Below, piece by piece: positions 1 to 8,687 of a stretch of 49,510 bases of DNA; the stretch's first letter is position 1, and each line of letters starts with the position of its first letter. Source of the stretch: Solirubrobacteraceae bacterium. Its GTDB lineage: Bacteria; Actinomycetota; Thermoleophilia; Solirubrobacterales; Solirubrobacteraceae. The notes under the pieces are model-generated. The model ran no database searches, was not told where the DNA came from, and saw only the letters and a list, made by a program, of their open reading frames with translations. The position numbers were made by a program, and so were the translations under genes. Location of the stretch: positions 1 through 49,510 of the forward strand of contig JALNWQ010000023.1 of assembly GCA_023230855.1 (NCBI GenBank), given 5' to 3'.

Positions 1-72
1 ACGCCCGCCCGTTCCCGCCCCGCGACGCCCGCCCGTTCCCGCCCCGCGACGCCCGCCCGTTCCCCCCGCCCC
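1..72. repeat. 24-bp tandem repeat at window edge
   Basis: Two perfect 24-bp copies (1-24, 25-48) and a third partial copy from 49 that decays into C-rich sequence to about 110. Each unit starts ACGCCCGCCCGTTCCC. The array may continue beyond the left edge of the window. It contains no credible ORF. From about 110 to 249 I see only the hairpin at 166-185. Confidence 0.85.
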
Positions 73-165
73 GCCCGTTTCCGCCCGTCCCCGCCCCTTC
101 CCGGCCACCCGCGCGACATGCGGCCCTCCGGCCACCAGACCCCGAACGGGTCCGTCAACGCGAAC

Positions 166-185
166 GGCCCGCCGTGGGGCGGGCC
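166..185 (-). terminator. hairpin downstream of rpsT
   Basis: A perfect 8-bp stem (GGCCCGCC / GGCGGGCC) with a 4-nt loop lies about 65 bp beyond the rpsT stop on the minus strand. There is no clear T-tract, as is common for terminators in high-GC actinobacteria, so the function is inferred. Confidence 0.45.
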
Positions 186-249
186 AATCGAGGGCGACGG
201 TCCCCGGTGGGAGCCGTCGGAGTCGTCGCCGGCGGCCGGCGACGTGGGG

Positions 250-501
250 CTACTTAGCGGCGCGGATGCGCGACGCGCGGGACTTCTTGCGCGCACCGGT
301 GTTGCGGTGGATCGCGCCGATCTTCACGGCCTTGTCGATGAGGCTCGTGACCCGGCGGTGCGCGGCGTCGGCCGCGTCGGCGTCCTTGGCCTCCTGCAGG
401 CGGCGGAACTCCGTCTTGATGGCGGAGGTGAAGCGTCGGTTCTCCTGACGCTCGCGCTCGGTGCGAAGGATGCGCTTCTTCTGCGATGCGATGTTTGCCA
501 T
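250..501 (-). CDS. rpsT: 30S ribosomal protein S20
   Basis: Encodes 83 residues, the usual size of S20, a primary 16S rRNA-binding protein of the small subunit. It opens MANIASQKKRILRTERERQE, the typical S20 N-terminus, is rich in Lys/Arg throughout, and ends in a basic GARKKSRASRIRAAK-type tail. The ATG at 499-501 was chosen over an upstream in-frame ATG at 591 because family members start with MANI. A TATCCT hexamer (516-521 on the complement) could be its -10 element. It is divergent from murJ across 71 bp, and a hairpin follows the stop. Confidence 0.97.
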   Translation of the reverse strand: MANIASQKKRILRTERERQENRRFTSAIKTEFRRLQEAKDADAADAAHRRVTSLIDKAVKIGAIHRNTGARKKSRASRIRAAK

Positions 502-572
502 AGGCCGACGGCGGAGGATAGCGAACGCGCGCCGCTCGCGATGACCGGTACGGCGCGTAGGATGCCGCCGCG

Positions 573-3260
573 GTGACCGCCCGGAACCCACGACGACGTG
601 CGCCGGCCCCGGACGCGACGTCCGGGCACGCCCGCGACGCCCGGGGCACGGCCGCCCGACGTCCCACGCGTCGCGGGTCGCAGGCCGCCGCCGACGCCGC
701 CGACGTCGCGGTCGCCGCGGCCGCCGACGCCGCGGTCGACGCCCGCGTCGAGCGCGACACGAGCGCCCGCGGCCGGGCCCGCAACACGATCATCTTCTCG
801 ATCGCGACCGGGCTGTCGCGGATCGCGGGCCTCATCCGCGAGGTCTTCGTCAGCGCGGTGTACGGCAGCGCGGGCGCGGCGAGCGCGTTCACCCTCGCGT
901 TCACGATCCCCAACCTCCTGCGCAGCCTCTTCGCCGACATGGCGCTGTCGGCGGCGTTCGTCCCGGTCTTCACCGACCTGCTCGAGCGCAGGCGACGACG
1001 GGAGGCGATGCTGCTCGTCGCGACGCTGTTCTGGGTCCTGCTCGGCGGGTTGGCGCTCATCGTGGCGGTCGCGATCCTCGCCGCGCCGCTGTACATGCCG
1101 CTGTTCGTCCACGGCGACCTGGCGGCGAGCCTCGGCAGCCAGGCCGATCCGCTGACCGTCGGCCTGGCGCAGGTGATGATGCCGACGGTCCTGTTGCTGG
1201 GCCTCAACGGCCTGCTCGTCGGGGTCCTGAACGCGTACGGGCACTTCACGATCCCGGCGATCTCGCCGCTGGTGTGGAACGTCGTGATCATCGCGGTGAA
1301 CATCGCGCTGCTTCCGGCGTTCGGGGGGATCGGGGACCCGGACGCGATCTACGCGCAGGCGATCGGGGTCCTCGTCGGCACCGTCGTGCAGCTCCTCATG
1401 GCGGTCCCCGTGCTGCGCCGCTATGGGGTGCGGATCGTCCCGCGGGTGGACTGGCACGATCCGCGGCTGCGCCAGGTCCTGACGCTCATGGTGCCGGTGG
1501 CCCTGAGCCTCGGCCTCATCAACTTCAGCGCCGTCATCAACGCGACCCTCGGCGGCGAGGTGGCCGCCGACGGCCCGCGTGGCATCGAGGCCGCGTTCCG
1601 CCTGTACATGCTGCCGCAGGGCATCTTCAGCGTCGCGATCGTCACGGTGCTCTTCCCCGTCCTGAGCCGCGCGGTGTCGCGCCGCGACGGCGACGAGCTG
1701 CGGCGGCTCATCGGGTCGGGGATGGCCCAGATCCTCGTGCTGCTCGTGCCCGTCGGGATGCTGCTGACGAGCCCGGTCATCGCCCGCGACCTCGTCGAGC
1801 TGGTCTACCAGCGCGCCGAGTGGACGCCCGACAACACGGTGACCGCCGCGACGGCGCTCGCGGCGTTCGGGCCGAGCCTCGCGCTCAACGGCCTGACGTT
1901 GCTGTTGTCGCGGACGTTCTTCGCCCTGCAGCGGCCGTGGGCGAACACCGCGCTGGCGCTCGCGAGCCTCGGCGCCGGCGCGGTCGCGTCGCTGGCGATG
2001 TACCGGCCGCTGGGGATCGCCGGGATCGTGCTCGGCACGTTCGTCGGCAACGTCGTCCTCGTCTGGGCCCAGCTGCGGTTGCTACGTCGTGAGACCGGTG
2101 GTCCGCTGCGCCTCGACGGGGTCGCGCGGTCGTTCGTGCAGGTGCTCGTCGCGTCGGTCGTCGCGGCGGCGGTCGCCAGCGGGATCGTCGCGCTGGGGAA
2201 CGAGGCGGCCGCGGCGGTCGATCCCGGGCTGGGTCGGTCGGTCGTCACCGCGCTGTACCTCGGGCTGGCGATGGCGGCGGCGGGCACGGTGTACGTCGGC
2301 CTGGCGCGCGAGCTGGGCCTGGCCGAGCTCGAGCAGGCCGGCGGACGGTTCGTGCGTCTGGCCGACCGTCTGCACGGCGCGTTCCTGCGGATCCCCGGGG
2401 TGCGCGCGCTGCTGCGGATCGCGCGGTCCGGCGTGGTCGCGGCGATCTCCGGCGCGGTGCTGCGCCTGCTCGAGCTGCTGGCGTGGCCGTTGTCGTTGCT
2501 CAGCGCGATCGCGCGCGGCATCGCACGGGGGCTGGCCGGGATGGTGCGGTCGGATGCGGGGACGCCGCCACCGGCGGTGCTGCCCGGGGGCGGGGCGTCG
2601 CCGGGCGCGTCGGGCGGCGGAGCGGCGGCTCCGGTGGTCGACGTCGCCGGAGCGGTCGAGGCGGGGGCCGAGGACGTCGCCGGGGGTGCGGGGGACCCGG
2701 GCGCGAGCGTCGCCCCGACCGCGGTGGCGCCCCGCGGCGCGCGGCGGGCCGCCGGTCGTCGTGGGGCGTCGAGGTCGGGCGCCCCGGAGGGTCCGCGCGC
2801 CCCGGGCGCCGGCCCGGGCGCCCCGGCCGGCCCGCGCGGCGCCCGGCGCCCGACGCGCCCGCCCGCGGACGGCGACCCGTCGACGACGCCCGACGCGGGT
2901 GGCGGGCCGCACGGGTCCGCACCCTATGACGGGGCCGAGGACTGGCCGACGATCGGGCAGCGCGGCGGGGACGCCCTCGACGTGCCGTGGCCCGGGATCG
3001 GCGACGCGGTCGTCGGCGGCCGGGGCACGCCGGGCTACGACCCGGACGACGCGGACGAGGATCCGTCGCGCCTCGACGTCTACGGCGTCGCCCGTCCCGT
3101 CGATCCCGGGCCGACCCCGGACGAGGAGGCCCGGCGCGAGCGTCGTCGGCGGGCGGAGGAGCTGCTCGCCGCCCGCGAGGCCGCGCTCGAGCGGATCCGC
3201 GAGCGCGAGCGGGCGCGCCGCGAGGGCCGGGGCGGCAAGGGCCGCGGTCGGCGGCGCTGA
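573..3260 (+). CDS. murJ: MurJ/MviN-family lipid II flippase with long basic C-terminal tail
   Basis: MurJ-family proteins flip lipid II across the cytoplasmic membrane for peptidoglycan synthesis. The 895-residue product has an Ala/Arg-rich N-terminus of about 70 residues. A polytopic membrane domain (about 70-640) follows, opening with NTIIFSIATGLSRIAGLIRE, a typical MurJ start, and containing FADMALSAAFVPVF. Beyond residue ~655 lies a ~240-residue Ala/Gly/Pro-rich tail ending in an Arg/Glu coiled-coil-like basic stretch. Typical MurJ is about 500-550 residues, so both termini are extensions. The GTG start follows TAGGAT (558-563), a plausible -10 nine bases upstream, suggesting a leaderless or very short-leader mRNA. 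The gene is divergent from rpsT and upstream of lepA. The family call is secure; the function of the tail is unknown. Confidence 0.92.
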   Translation: MTARNPRRRAPAPDATSGHARDARGTAARRPTRRGSQAAADAADVAVAAAADAAVDARVERDTSARGRARNTIIFSIATGLSRIAGLIREVFVSAVYGSAGAASAFTLAFTIPNLLRSLFADMALSAAFVPVFTDLLERRRRREAMLLVATLFWVLLGGLALIVAVAILAAPLYMPLFVHGDLAASLGSQADPLTVGLAQVMMPTVLLLGLNGLLVGVLNAYGHFTIPAISPLVWNVVIIAVNIALLPAFGGIGDPDAIYAQAIGVLVGTVVQLLMAVPVLRRYGVRIVPRVDWHDPRLRQVLTLMVPVALSLGLINFSAVINATLGGEVAADGPRGIEAAFRLYMLPQGIFSVAIVTVLFPVLSRAVSRRDGDELRRLIGSGMAQILVLLVPVGMLLTSPVIARDLVELVYQRAEWTPDNTVTAATALAAFGPSLALNGLTLLLSRTFFALQRPWANTALALASLGAGAVASLAMYRPLGIAGIVLGTFVGNVVLVWAQLRLLRRETGGPLRLDGVARSFVQVLVASVVAAAVASGIVALGNEAAAAVDPGLGRSVVTALYLGLAMAAAGTVYVGLARELGLAELEQAGGRFVRLADRLHGAFLRIPGVRALLRIARSGVVAAISGAVLRLLELLAWPLSLLSAIARGIARGLAGMVRSDAGTPPPAVLPGGGASPGASGGGAAAPVVDVAGAVEAGAEDVAGGAGDPGASVAPTAVAPRGARRAAGRRGASRSGAPEGPRAPGAGPGAPAGPRGARRPTRPPADGDPSTTPDAGGGPHGSAPYDGAEDWPTIGQRGGDALDVPWPGIGDAVVGGRGTPGYDPDDADEDPSRLDVYGVARPVDPGPTPDEEARRERRRRAEELLAAREAALERIRERERARREGRGGKGRGRRR

Positions 3261-3457
3261 GGGCCGGGATCGCCCGCCCGACCCGCAAGGCCACGCGCCG
3301 CCGGGGACGGGCGTCCACGCCGTCCGTCGTGCCGGGAGCGCACGGGCCCCGCCGTCCGTGGCCCCGGCGCGTCGTCCCCGGCTCCGTGGCCCCGGCCCCG
3401 CCGGTGGCCGGGTGCAGGGCAGAGCGGTCGCGGCGTCCGTACCCTTGGACGCTGCGC

Positions 3458-5293
3458 ATGGCCGACCAGTCCAAGATCCGCAACTTCTCGATCATCGCCC
3501 ACATCGACCACGGCAAGTCGACGCTGGCCGATCGCATCCTGGAGCTCACCGAGACGGTCGCCGACCGCGACATGCAGGCGCAGCTCCTCGACTCGATGGA
3601 CCTGGAGCGCGAGCGCGGGATCACGATCAAGTCGCAGGCGGTGCGGGTGTACTTCGACGCCGACGACGGCGAGACGTACCAGTTCCACCTCATCGACACC
3701 CCCGGCCACGTCGACTTCACCTACGAGGTGTCGCGGTCGCTGCAGGCGTGCGAGGGGGCGCTGCTCGTCGTCGACGCGTCGCAGGGCGTCGAGGCGCAGA
3801 CGCTGGCCAACACCTATCTGGCGGTCGACGCGGGGCTCGAGATCATCCCCTGCCTCAACAAGATCGACCTGCCCGGGGCCGACCCGGAGCGGGTGGGGGC
3901 CGAGGTCGCCGACCTGCTCGGCGACGACCCCGACTCGATCCTGCGGATCTCCGGCAAGACCGGCGAGGGCGTCAACGCCGTCCTCAACCGCCTGGTGCAG
4001 ACCGTCCCGGCGCCCGGCGGCGACCGCGACGCCCCGGCCCGCGCCCTGATCTTCGACTCCGAGTTCGACCAGTACCGGGGCGTCGTCGCCTACATCCGGG
4101 TGGTCGACGGGGTGTTCCGCACCGGCGACAAGATCAGCGCGATGGCCGCCGGCACCGAGGCCGACGTCGACGAGCTGGGGATCTTCAGCCCCCAGATGGT
4201 CGCCGTCGACGAGCTGGGGCCCGGCGAGGTCGGCTACGTCATCACCGGGATCAAGGACGTGCTGCTGCTGCGCGTCGGCGACACGCTCACCCATCGCGCG
4301 CAGGTCCGAGGTCAGGGCGAGAAGCTCGTCCCGGCGAGCGAGCCGCTGCCCGGCTACCGCGAGATCAAGCCGATGGTGTTCTGCGGGCTCTTCCCGACCG
4401 ACACCGCCGACTATCCCGACATGCGCGACGCGCTGGAGAAGCTGTCGCTCAACGACGCCGCCCTGGTGTGGGAGCCCGAGACGTCCGACGCGCTCGGGTT
4501 CGGGTTCCGGATCGGGTTCCTCGGCCTGCTCCACATGGACATCATCCGCGAGCGGCTGGAGCGCGAGTACGACCTGGACCTCATCGCGACGATGCCGTCG
4601 GTGGGGTTCGAGCTCGAGCTCCACGACGGTACCGTCAAAGAGATCCACAGCCCCTCGGCGTACCCGGACCCGACCCACATCAAGGAGGTCCGGGAGCCGT
4701 TCGTCAAGGCCAACGTCCTGACCCCCAAGGAGTACGTCGGGACGGTGATGGAGCTCTGCCAGGAGAAGCGCGGCGAGCACCAGGGGATGCAGTACATCTC
4801 GGCCGACCGGGTGCAGGTGACGTACGACCTGCCGCTCGCCGAGATCGTCATGGACTTCTTCGACCAGCTCAAGTCGCGCACCCGCGGCTACGCGTCGCTG
4901 GACTACGAGCCGATCGGCCTGCGCGCGAGCGACCTCATCAAGCTCGACATCCTGCTGTCGGGCGAGGCGGTCGACGCCTTGTCGCTGCTCGTGCATCGCA
5001 CGAAGGCCGAGGGCATCGGCCGGCGGTTCACCGAGAAGCTGCGCGAGAAGATCCCGCGTCAGCAGTTCGACGTGCCGATCCAGGCCGCGATCGGTGGCCG
5101 GATCCTCGCCCGCGAGACGGTCAAGGCGTTCCGCAAGGACGTCACCGAGAAGCTCTACGGCGGTGACGTCTCGCGCAAGCAGAAGCTCCTGAAGAAGCAG
5201 AAGGCCGGCAAGAAGCGGATGAAGCAGGTCGGCCGCGTCGAGGTCCCGCAGGAGGCGTTCCTCGCGGTGCTCGAGCTCGGCGACGACAAGTAG
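3458..5293 (+). CDS. lepA: elongation factor 4 (LepA), translational GTPase
   Basis: 611 residues, normal for LepA/EF4, a ribosome-associated GTPase implicated in back-translocation and 30S biogenesis. G1 is AHIDHGKST (residues 14-22), then the switch region RGIT, G3 DTPGH, G4 NKID and an SGKTGEG-type G5. The LepA-specific C-terminus is present, ending near KKRMKQVGRVEVPQEAF. The ATG at 3458 was chosen because MADQSKIRNFSIIAHIDHG matches the normal LepA N-terminus. The open frame extends far upstream but overlaps murJ in another frame. The 197-bp gap after murJ has no gene. TACCCT at 3440-3445 may be the -10. Confidence 0.97.
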   Translation: MADQSKIRNFSIIAHIDHGKSTLADRILELTETVADRDMQAQLLDSMDLERERGITIKSQAVRVYFDADDGETYQFHLIDTPGHVDFTYEVSRSLQACEGALLVVDASQGVEAQTLANTYLAVDAGLEIIPCLNKIDLPGADPERVGAEVADLLGDDPDSILRISGKTGEGVNAVLNRLVQTVPAPGGDRDAPARALIFDSEFDQYRGVVAYIRVVDGVFRTGDKISAMAAGTEADVDELGIFSPQMVAVDELGPGEVGYVITGIKDVLLLRVGDTLTHRAQVRGQGEKLVPASEPLPGYREIKPMVFCGLFPTDTADYPDMRDALEKLSLNDAALVWEPETSDALGFGFRIGFLGLLHMDIIRERLEREYDLDLIATMPSVGFELELHDGTVKEIHSPSAYPDPTHIKEVREPFVKANVLTPKEYVGTVMELCQEKRGEHQGMQYISADRVQVTYDLPLAEIVMDFFDQLKSRTRGYASLDYEPIGLRASDLIKLDILLSGEAVDALSLLVHRTKAEGIGRRFTEKLREKIPRQQFDVPIQAAIGGRILARETVKAFRKDVTEKLYGGDVSRKQKLLKKQKAGKKRMKQVGRVEVPQEAFLAVLELGDDK

Positions 5294-5337
5294 CGCCAGT
5301 CCTCGCCCACGGGTGCTACCGCCGGTAGGGTGGCGGC

Positions 5338-6975
5338 ATGGGACGGTGCCGGGGGTGGGGCGGGACGGTCGCGTCAGCGCGGCGCGCGTGGGCGGCGGCG
5401 CTGGTCGGCATCGGGCTGGGCATCGTCGGCGCCACCGGCGCGACGGCGGCGACCGACGCGGAGCGCCGCGCGAGCTGCACGGGCCTGGCGGTCACGCTGC
5501 CCGGGACCTCGAGCGGGCAGTCCGGGGGACGCGCACCCGCCGGCGACGCCGCCGCGCGGCTCCCGCGGCGCATGCACCTCGACGGCGGCACGCAGGCGAT
5601 CAGCCACACGTGGGACTACGCGCTGCTCGACGGGGCGCTCCACGCGCGCACCCGCAAGCGCGGCGCCCGGCCCGCCGGCGGGTGGGAGCGGGTCGTGCTG
5701 CCGGCGTGCATCGAGGGTCGCCTGACGTCGATCTCCAACGACCACGACCTGCTCATCGCCGTCGACGACGACCGGCGCGTGTGGTGGACGTACGGGTCGG
5801 AGCGTGGACCCTCGGCGCTGGACTGGGCGCGACGGTGGGGCCCGATCCTGTGGGCCGGCGACGGCGTCCACCTGCCCGCCGACACCATCGCCTGGTCGAC
5901 GTCCGCCACCAACGGCGACATGCGGTTCGTCGACGGGAGCGGCACGCTGCGCCACACCGCCGGGGCCGCCACGCTCTACCAGCTGCGCGCCGGCGGGCAG
6001 CGGATCACGTACGACGACCCGTGGCTGCCGTCCGACGCGAGCTACGAGGTGTGCGGACCCCGGAACGGGCGGTTCCGCGCGGTCGGGCTGGCCGCGGCGG
6101 GGGCGACGATCATGGTCATCGGCCACCACGGCGAGATCTACACGCGCACGTTCGACTTCGACCTGTCGGGCGCGAACACCCTGCTCATGCGCTACTCGTA
6201 CGCCGACCAGCGCGGCGTCCCCGGCGACGTGATGCAGCTGCCGCGCGCCGGGTGGCGGCGCCAACCGACGATCGACCGGCGGCTGACGTCGCGGATCGGG
6301 GTGCTCGTCACCGGCGACGACGAGTCGCAGCGCCTGCTGCGCGTCGAGGGGGTCAACCGCGCCGGGCGCCGCGGGGTGTGGCAGAAGCAGGTCGACGCGG
6401 ACCGCTGGCGCTGGGTCGGCACCGACGAGCCGCTGCGGGGCGAGATCCTGTCCGACGACCGGACCCCGGCGCGACTGGGCGACCCCGACGTGCGCCGGTA
6501 CCACGCCACCGTCGGCGGGGTGACGATCGAGGCGCCGGACCTGTCGGCCGCCTGCTCGCCCGCGACGCTGCGGCTGCGTGCGCAGGGACGGACGGTCGAC
6601 CTGCGGCTGCACCTCGTCGACGCGATCCGTCAGGCCGTCCGCGGGCCGGGCATCGACGCGACGCCCCGCGCGTACCTGGGCCAGATCGAGGTGCCGGCCG
6701 ACGTGCTGGCCCGGCGCGGCGACCTGCCGTCGGCCTTGCGCGCCGTGATCGACGGCCCGCTCGGCGGCCGCCGGTTCACCGACGCGCCGACGATGGTCAC
6801 CGACCGCGTCCTGCGCCTGGGCGCCCAGTGCTGGAGCCTGACCCCCGACGGCGCCCCGCCGTCCCCACGACTGCTCGACGAGCTCGTCGCCCAGCTCCTG
6901 GAGCCCGGCACGATCGTCAACCTCGTCACCGGCCAGCAGGACCACCGCGCCCCGCTCCCCGTGCCGACCTGTTGA
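5338..6975 (+). CDS. secreted protein of unknown function, beta-rich
   Basis: 545 residues that I do not recognise. A basic start, a hydrophobic segment (about residues 14-35) and an ATAATDA-like cleavage region suggest a Sec signal peptide. The mature part is rich in short beta-type segments with Trp/Tyr and Asp-Gly turns (for example ISNDHDLLIAVDDDRRVWW and MVIGHHGEIYTRTF), as expected for a beta-propeller or similar all-beta extracellular protein. No catalytic motif is evident. TAGGGT (5326-5331) lies exactly 6 nt before the ATG, which fits leaderless transcription. The gene is 44 bp after lepA but probably has its own promoter. It is followed by a 550-bp repeat-filled gap. Confidence 0.75.
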   Translation: MGRCRGWGGTVASARRAWAAALVGIGLGIVGATGATAATDAERRASCTGLAVTLPGTSSGQSGGRAPAGDAAARLPRRMHLDGGTQAISHTWDYALLDGALHARTRKRGARPAGGWERVVLPACIEGRLTSISNDHDLLIAVDDDRRVWWTYGSERGPSALDWARRWGPILWAGDGVHLPADTIAWSTSATNGDMRFVDGSGTLRHTAGAATLYQLRAGGQRITYDDPWLPSDASYEVCGPRNGRFRAVGLAAAGATIMVIGHHGEIYTRTFDFDLSGANTLLMRYSYADQRGVPGDVMQLPRAGWRRQPTIDRRLTSRIGVLVTGDDESQRLLRVEGVNRAGRRGVWQKQVDADRWRWVGTDEPLRGEILSDDRTPARLGDPDVRRYHATVGGVTIEAPDLSAACSPATLRLRAQGRTVDLRLHLVDAIRQAVRGPGIDATPRAYLGQIEVPADVLARRGDLPSALRAVIDGPLGGRRFTDAPTMVTDRVLRLGAQCWSLTPDGAPPSPRLLDELVAQLLEPGTIVNLVTGQQDHRAPLPVPTC

Positions 6976-7100
6976 GGCGGGGCGGGGCGGGGCGGGGACG
7001 CGTCCCTGGGGTGGCGGGGCGCGGGGTCGCGGGGTCGCGGGTTGGCGTAGCGGTGGGGGTCAGGTGGTCGTCGGGGTGGCGGCGGGGCGTCGCCGGTGGG

Positions 7101-7203
7101 GTGAACCGGCCCGCGTGTCGCGTGGTGCGTCGCCTGGGCGACGCGGGGCGACGTCGAGGGGGCGTGCCTTGTCGGCGAGGGTCGGGTTCGCCACGTGGGC
7201 GAC
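7101..7203. repeat. 103-bp dispersed intergenic element, copy 1
   Basis: Matches the element at 40614-40716 at 78 of 103 positions and the one at 46928-47030 at about 62 of 103, by hand alignment with no gaps. The most conserved block is CGACGTCGAGGGGGCGTG (7149-7166), and conserved ends are GAACCGG and CCAC. Function and orientation are unknown. Confidence 0.8.
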
Positions 7204-7305
7204 GGGCGGGGGTGGGATCCCGGCGGGCGCCGCGGGAGCGAGCGACCGACGACGCCAGGCCTGATCGCATCCCCGCCCTGACGTCCAAGACCGTCGGCGT
7301 GGGGT

Positions 7306-7354
7306 GGGGTGGATGGGGTTGAGGACGTGGGTGGTCGCGTTGTCGGTCCACCCC
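7306..7354. repeat. 49-bp hairpin element, copy 1
   Basis: Begins GGGGTGGA and ends with the perfect inverse TCCACCCC. The core is GGGTTGAGGACGTGGGTGG. It is 41/49 identical to the copy at 49373-49421. It resembles a REP-type intergenic palindrome. Confidence 0.75.
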
Positions 7355-7527
7355 TGCCGTCCCCCGATCCGCCCCCGGCCCACGCTCGGCTCGACCCCGG
7401 GCCCGGGCCACCCGTGCCCGGCCCACACCGGCCTCGAGCCCGGTCCCCCGATCCGCCCCGGCCCACACCCCGCTCGACCCCCCCGGGGATGCGGGCCGTC
7501 GGCGGGCGGCGCGGGCGGCGGGTCGCG

Positions 7528-8568
7528 TCAGACCCCGGCGGCCGACACGACGCCGGTCGTCAGCAGGGTCCGCTCGCCGCTGGCGAGGTCGATCCGGAAG
7601 AGCTGGCCGCCACCGTCGAGGACGAGCGCGGCGCCGCCCTGGTCGACGCCGCCGAACGGCTGCTCGCCGGAGCCCAGGGCCGGCAGCCACCGGGTCTTGC
7701 CGGTGCGGGGGTGCATGGACCCGATGCTGATCGGCCCGCGGGGCTCGAAGTCCTTGGCCCGCACCCGCTGCGTGACGACGAGCACCCGGCTGCCGTTGGG
7801 GCCGATCCCGGTGCCGGTGACGAGCCAGTTCTTGGGCCGGCGCAGCAGGCGCTTCGTCCTGCCGCTCTTCGGCGTCAGCCGGCGCAACGTCGTGCGGCCC
7901 TTCTCGACGCGGGAGTAGACGACCCACTTGTGCGCCCACGTCGGCGCGTAGCTCACGTGGTCCTTCGTCAGGCTCCGCATCCGCGGCTTGCGCTTGTTCG
8001 TCGCGCTGAGGATGTCGATGCCGCCACCCTTCGCGTTGCGATCGACGAGGATCGACCGACCGCCCGGCACGAGCGCGATCGGCGACACCGACCTGGCTCC
8101 GACCTTGGTCACGCGGCCGTCGGCCAGGCGCACGGTGATGATCCGGCCCGAGCCGGTGCGTCCGGCCGCGGTCGATCCGTCGGGCGATACGACCGGCGCG
8201 CGCTCGCACCCCTTGCCGGCGGACACGCCCGCGGCGAGCAGGCGCGTCTCGCCGCCCGACGTCGGCGCCGCGAGCAGCGACCGGTCGTCCGGTGCGACGA
8301 ACACCACGGTCTGGCCGTCCGGCGTCAGCACCGGGCAGCGCCCGAACGCGAGGAGCTTGGGCTCCGCGGTCGACGGCGCGGCCTGGTCCAGCAGCAGGAT
8401 CCCGCCGTCGAGCCCGCGCTCGACGACGACGGCGGCGGACGCCGGGCCGGCGGTCGCGGCGAGCCCCAGCGGCACGATGACGAGCGCGGCCCACGACGCC
8501 GGGCGCCGGCGCCGCGTCGTGGACGCCCGCACGGTGCGGCGTGGGTCCCTGGTGCGGTGTCCCTGCAT
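7528..8568 (-). CDS. secreted TolB/WD40-like beta-propeller protein
   Basis: 346 residues. The ATG at 8566-8568 gives MQGHRTRDPRRTVRAS, then a hydrophobic segment ending GPASAAVVV, a convincing signal peptide. The longer frame from 8685 would overlap the divergent SDR gene. The mature part has repeated blades of the TolB/WD40 type: CPVLTPDGQTVVFVAPDD, APVVSPDGSTAAGRT and APTWAHKWVVYSRVEKG. Such propellers usually serve extracytoplasmic binding; no enzymatic motif is seen. GACCCT lies 6 nt upstream of the ATG, as in other presumptive leaderless genes here. Ligand unknown. Confidence 0.75.
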   Translation of the reverse strand: MQGHRTRDPRRTVRASTTRRRRPASWAALVIVPLGLAATAGPASAAVVVERGLDGGILLLDQAAPSTAEPKLLAFGRCPVLTPDGQTVVFVAPDDRSLLAAPTSGGETRLLAAGVSAGKGCERAPVVSPDGSTAAGRTGSGRIITVRLADGRVTKVGARSVSPIALVPGGRSILVDRNAKGGGIDILSATNKRKPRMRSLTKDHVSYAPTWAHKWVVYSRVEKGRTTLRRLTPKSGRTKRLLRRPKNWLVTGTGIGPNGSRVLVVTQRVRAKDFEPRGPISIGSMHPRTGKTRWLPALGSGEQPFGGVDQGGAALVLDGGGQLFRIDLASGERTLLTTGVVSAAGV

Positions 8569-8687
8569 CGGCGGAGGGTCCCATACCGCGCGGTCCGGTG
8601 CGCCGGTGTGGCCGATCCGTGGGCGGCCCGTTGCGCCGGTGCGACGACCGCGCGGTCGGGCGGGCGCGGATCCGGCACCATCCACGC

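Larger units (their letters stand above)
6976..7527. other. gene-free G/C-repeat region
   Basis: No credible gene. It holds a G-rich stretch with iterated GGGGC/GCGGGGTCGCGGG (6976-7060), copy 1 of the 103-bp dispersed element (7101-7203), one 49-bp hairpin element (7306-7354), and a C-rich stretch (7360-7490) in which a segment starting CCCCGATCCGCCCC is repeated imperfectly about 82 bp apart. The long open frames here are shadows of G/C-rich sequence. Confidence 0.7.

Noticed and set aside
2089..5166. A 1025-codon plus-strand open frame across murJ and lepA.
   Set aside because: Arg/Ala/Pro-rich shadow frame overlapping two certain genes.
7060..7428. Minus-strand frames over the three 103-bp elements share short peptide-like similarity (for example RPLDV and GAPR).
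   Set aside because: Similarity follows the DNA repeat; changes are not concentrated at third positions, so I do not call genes.
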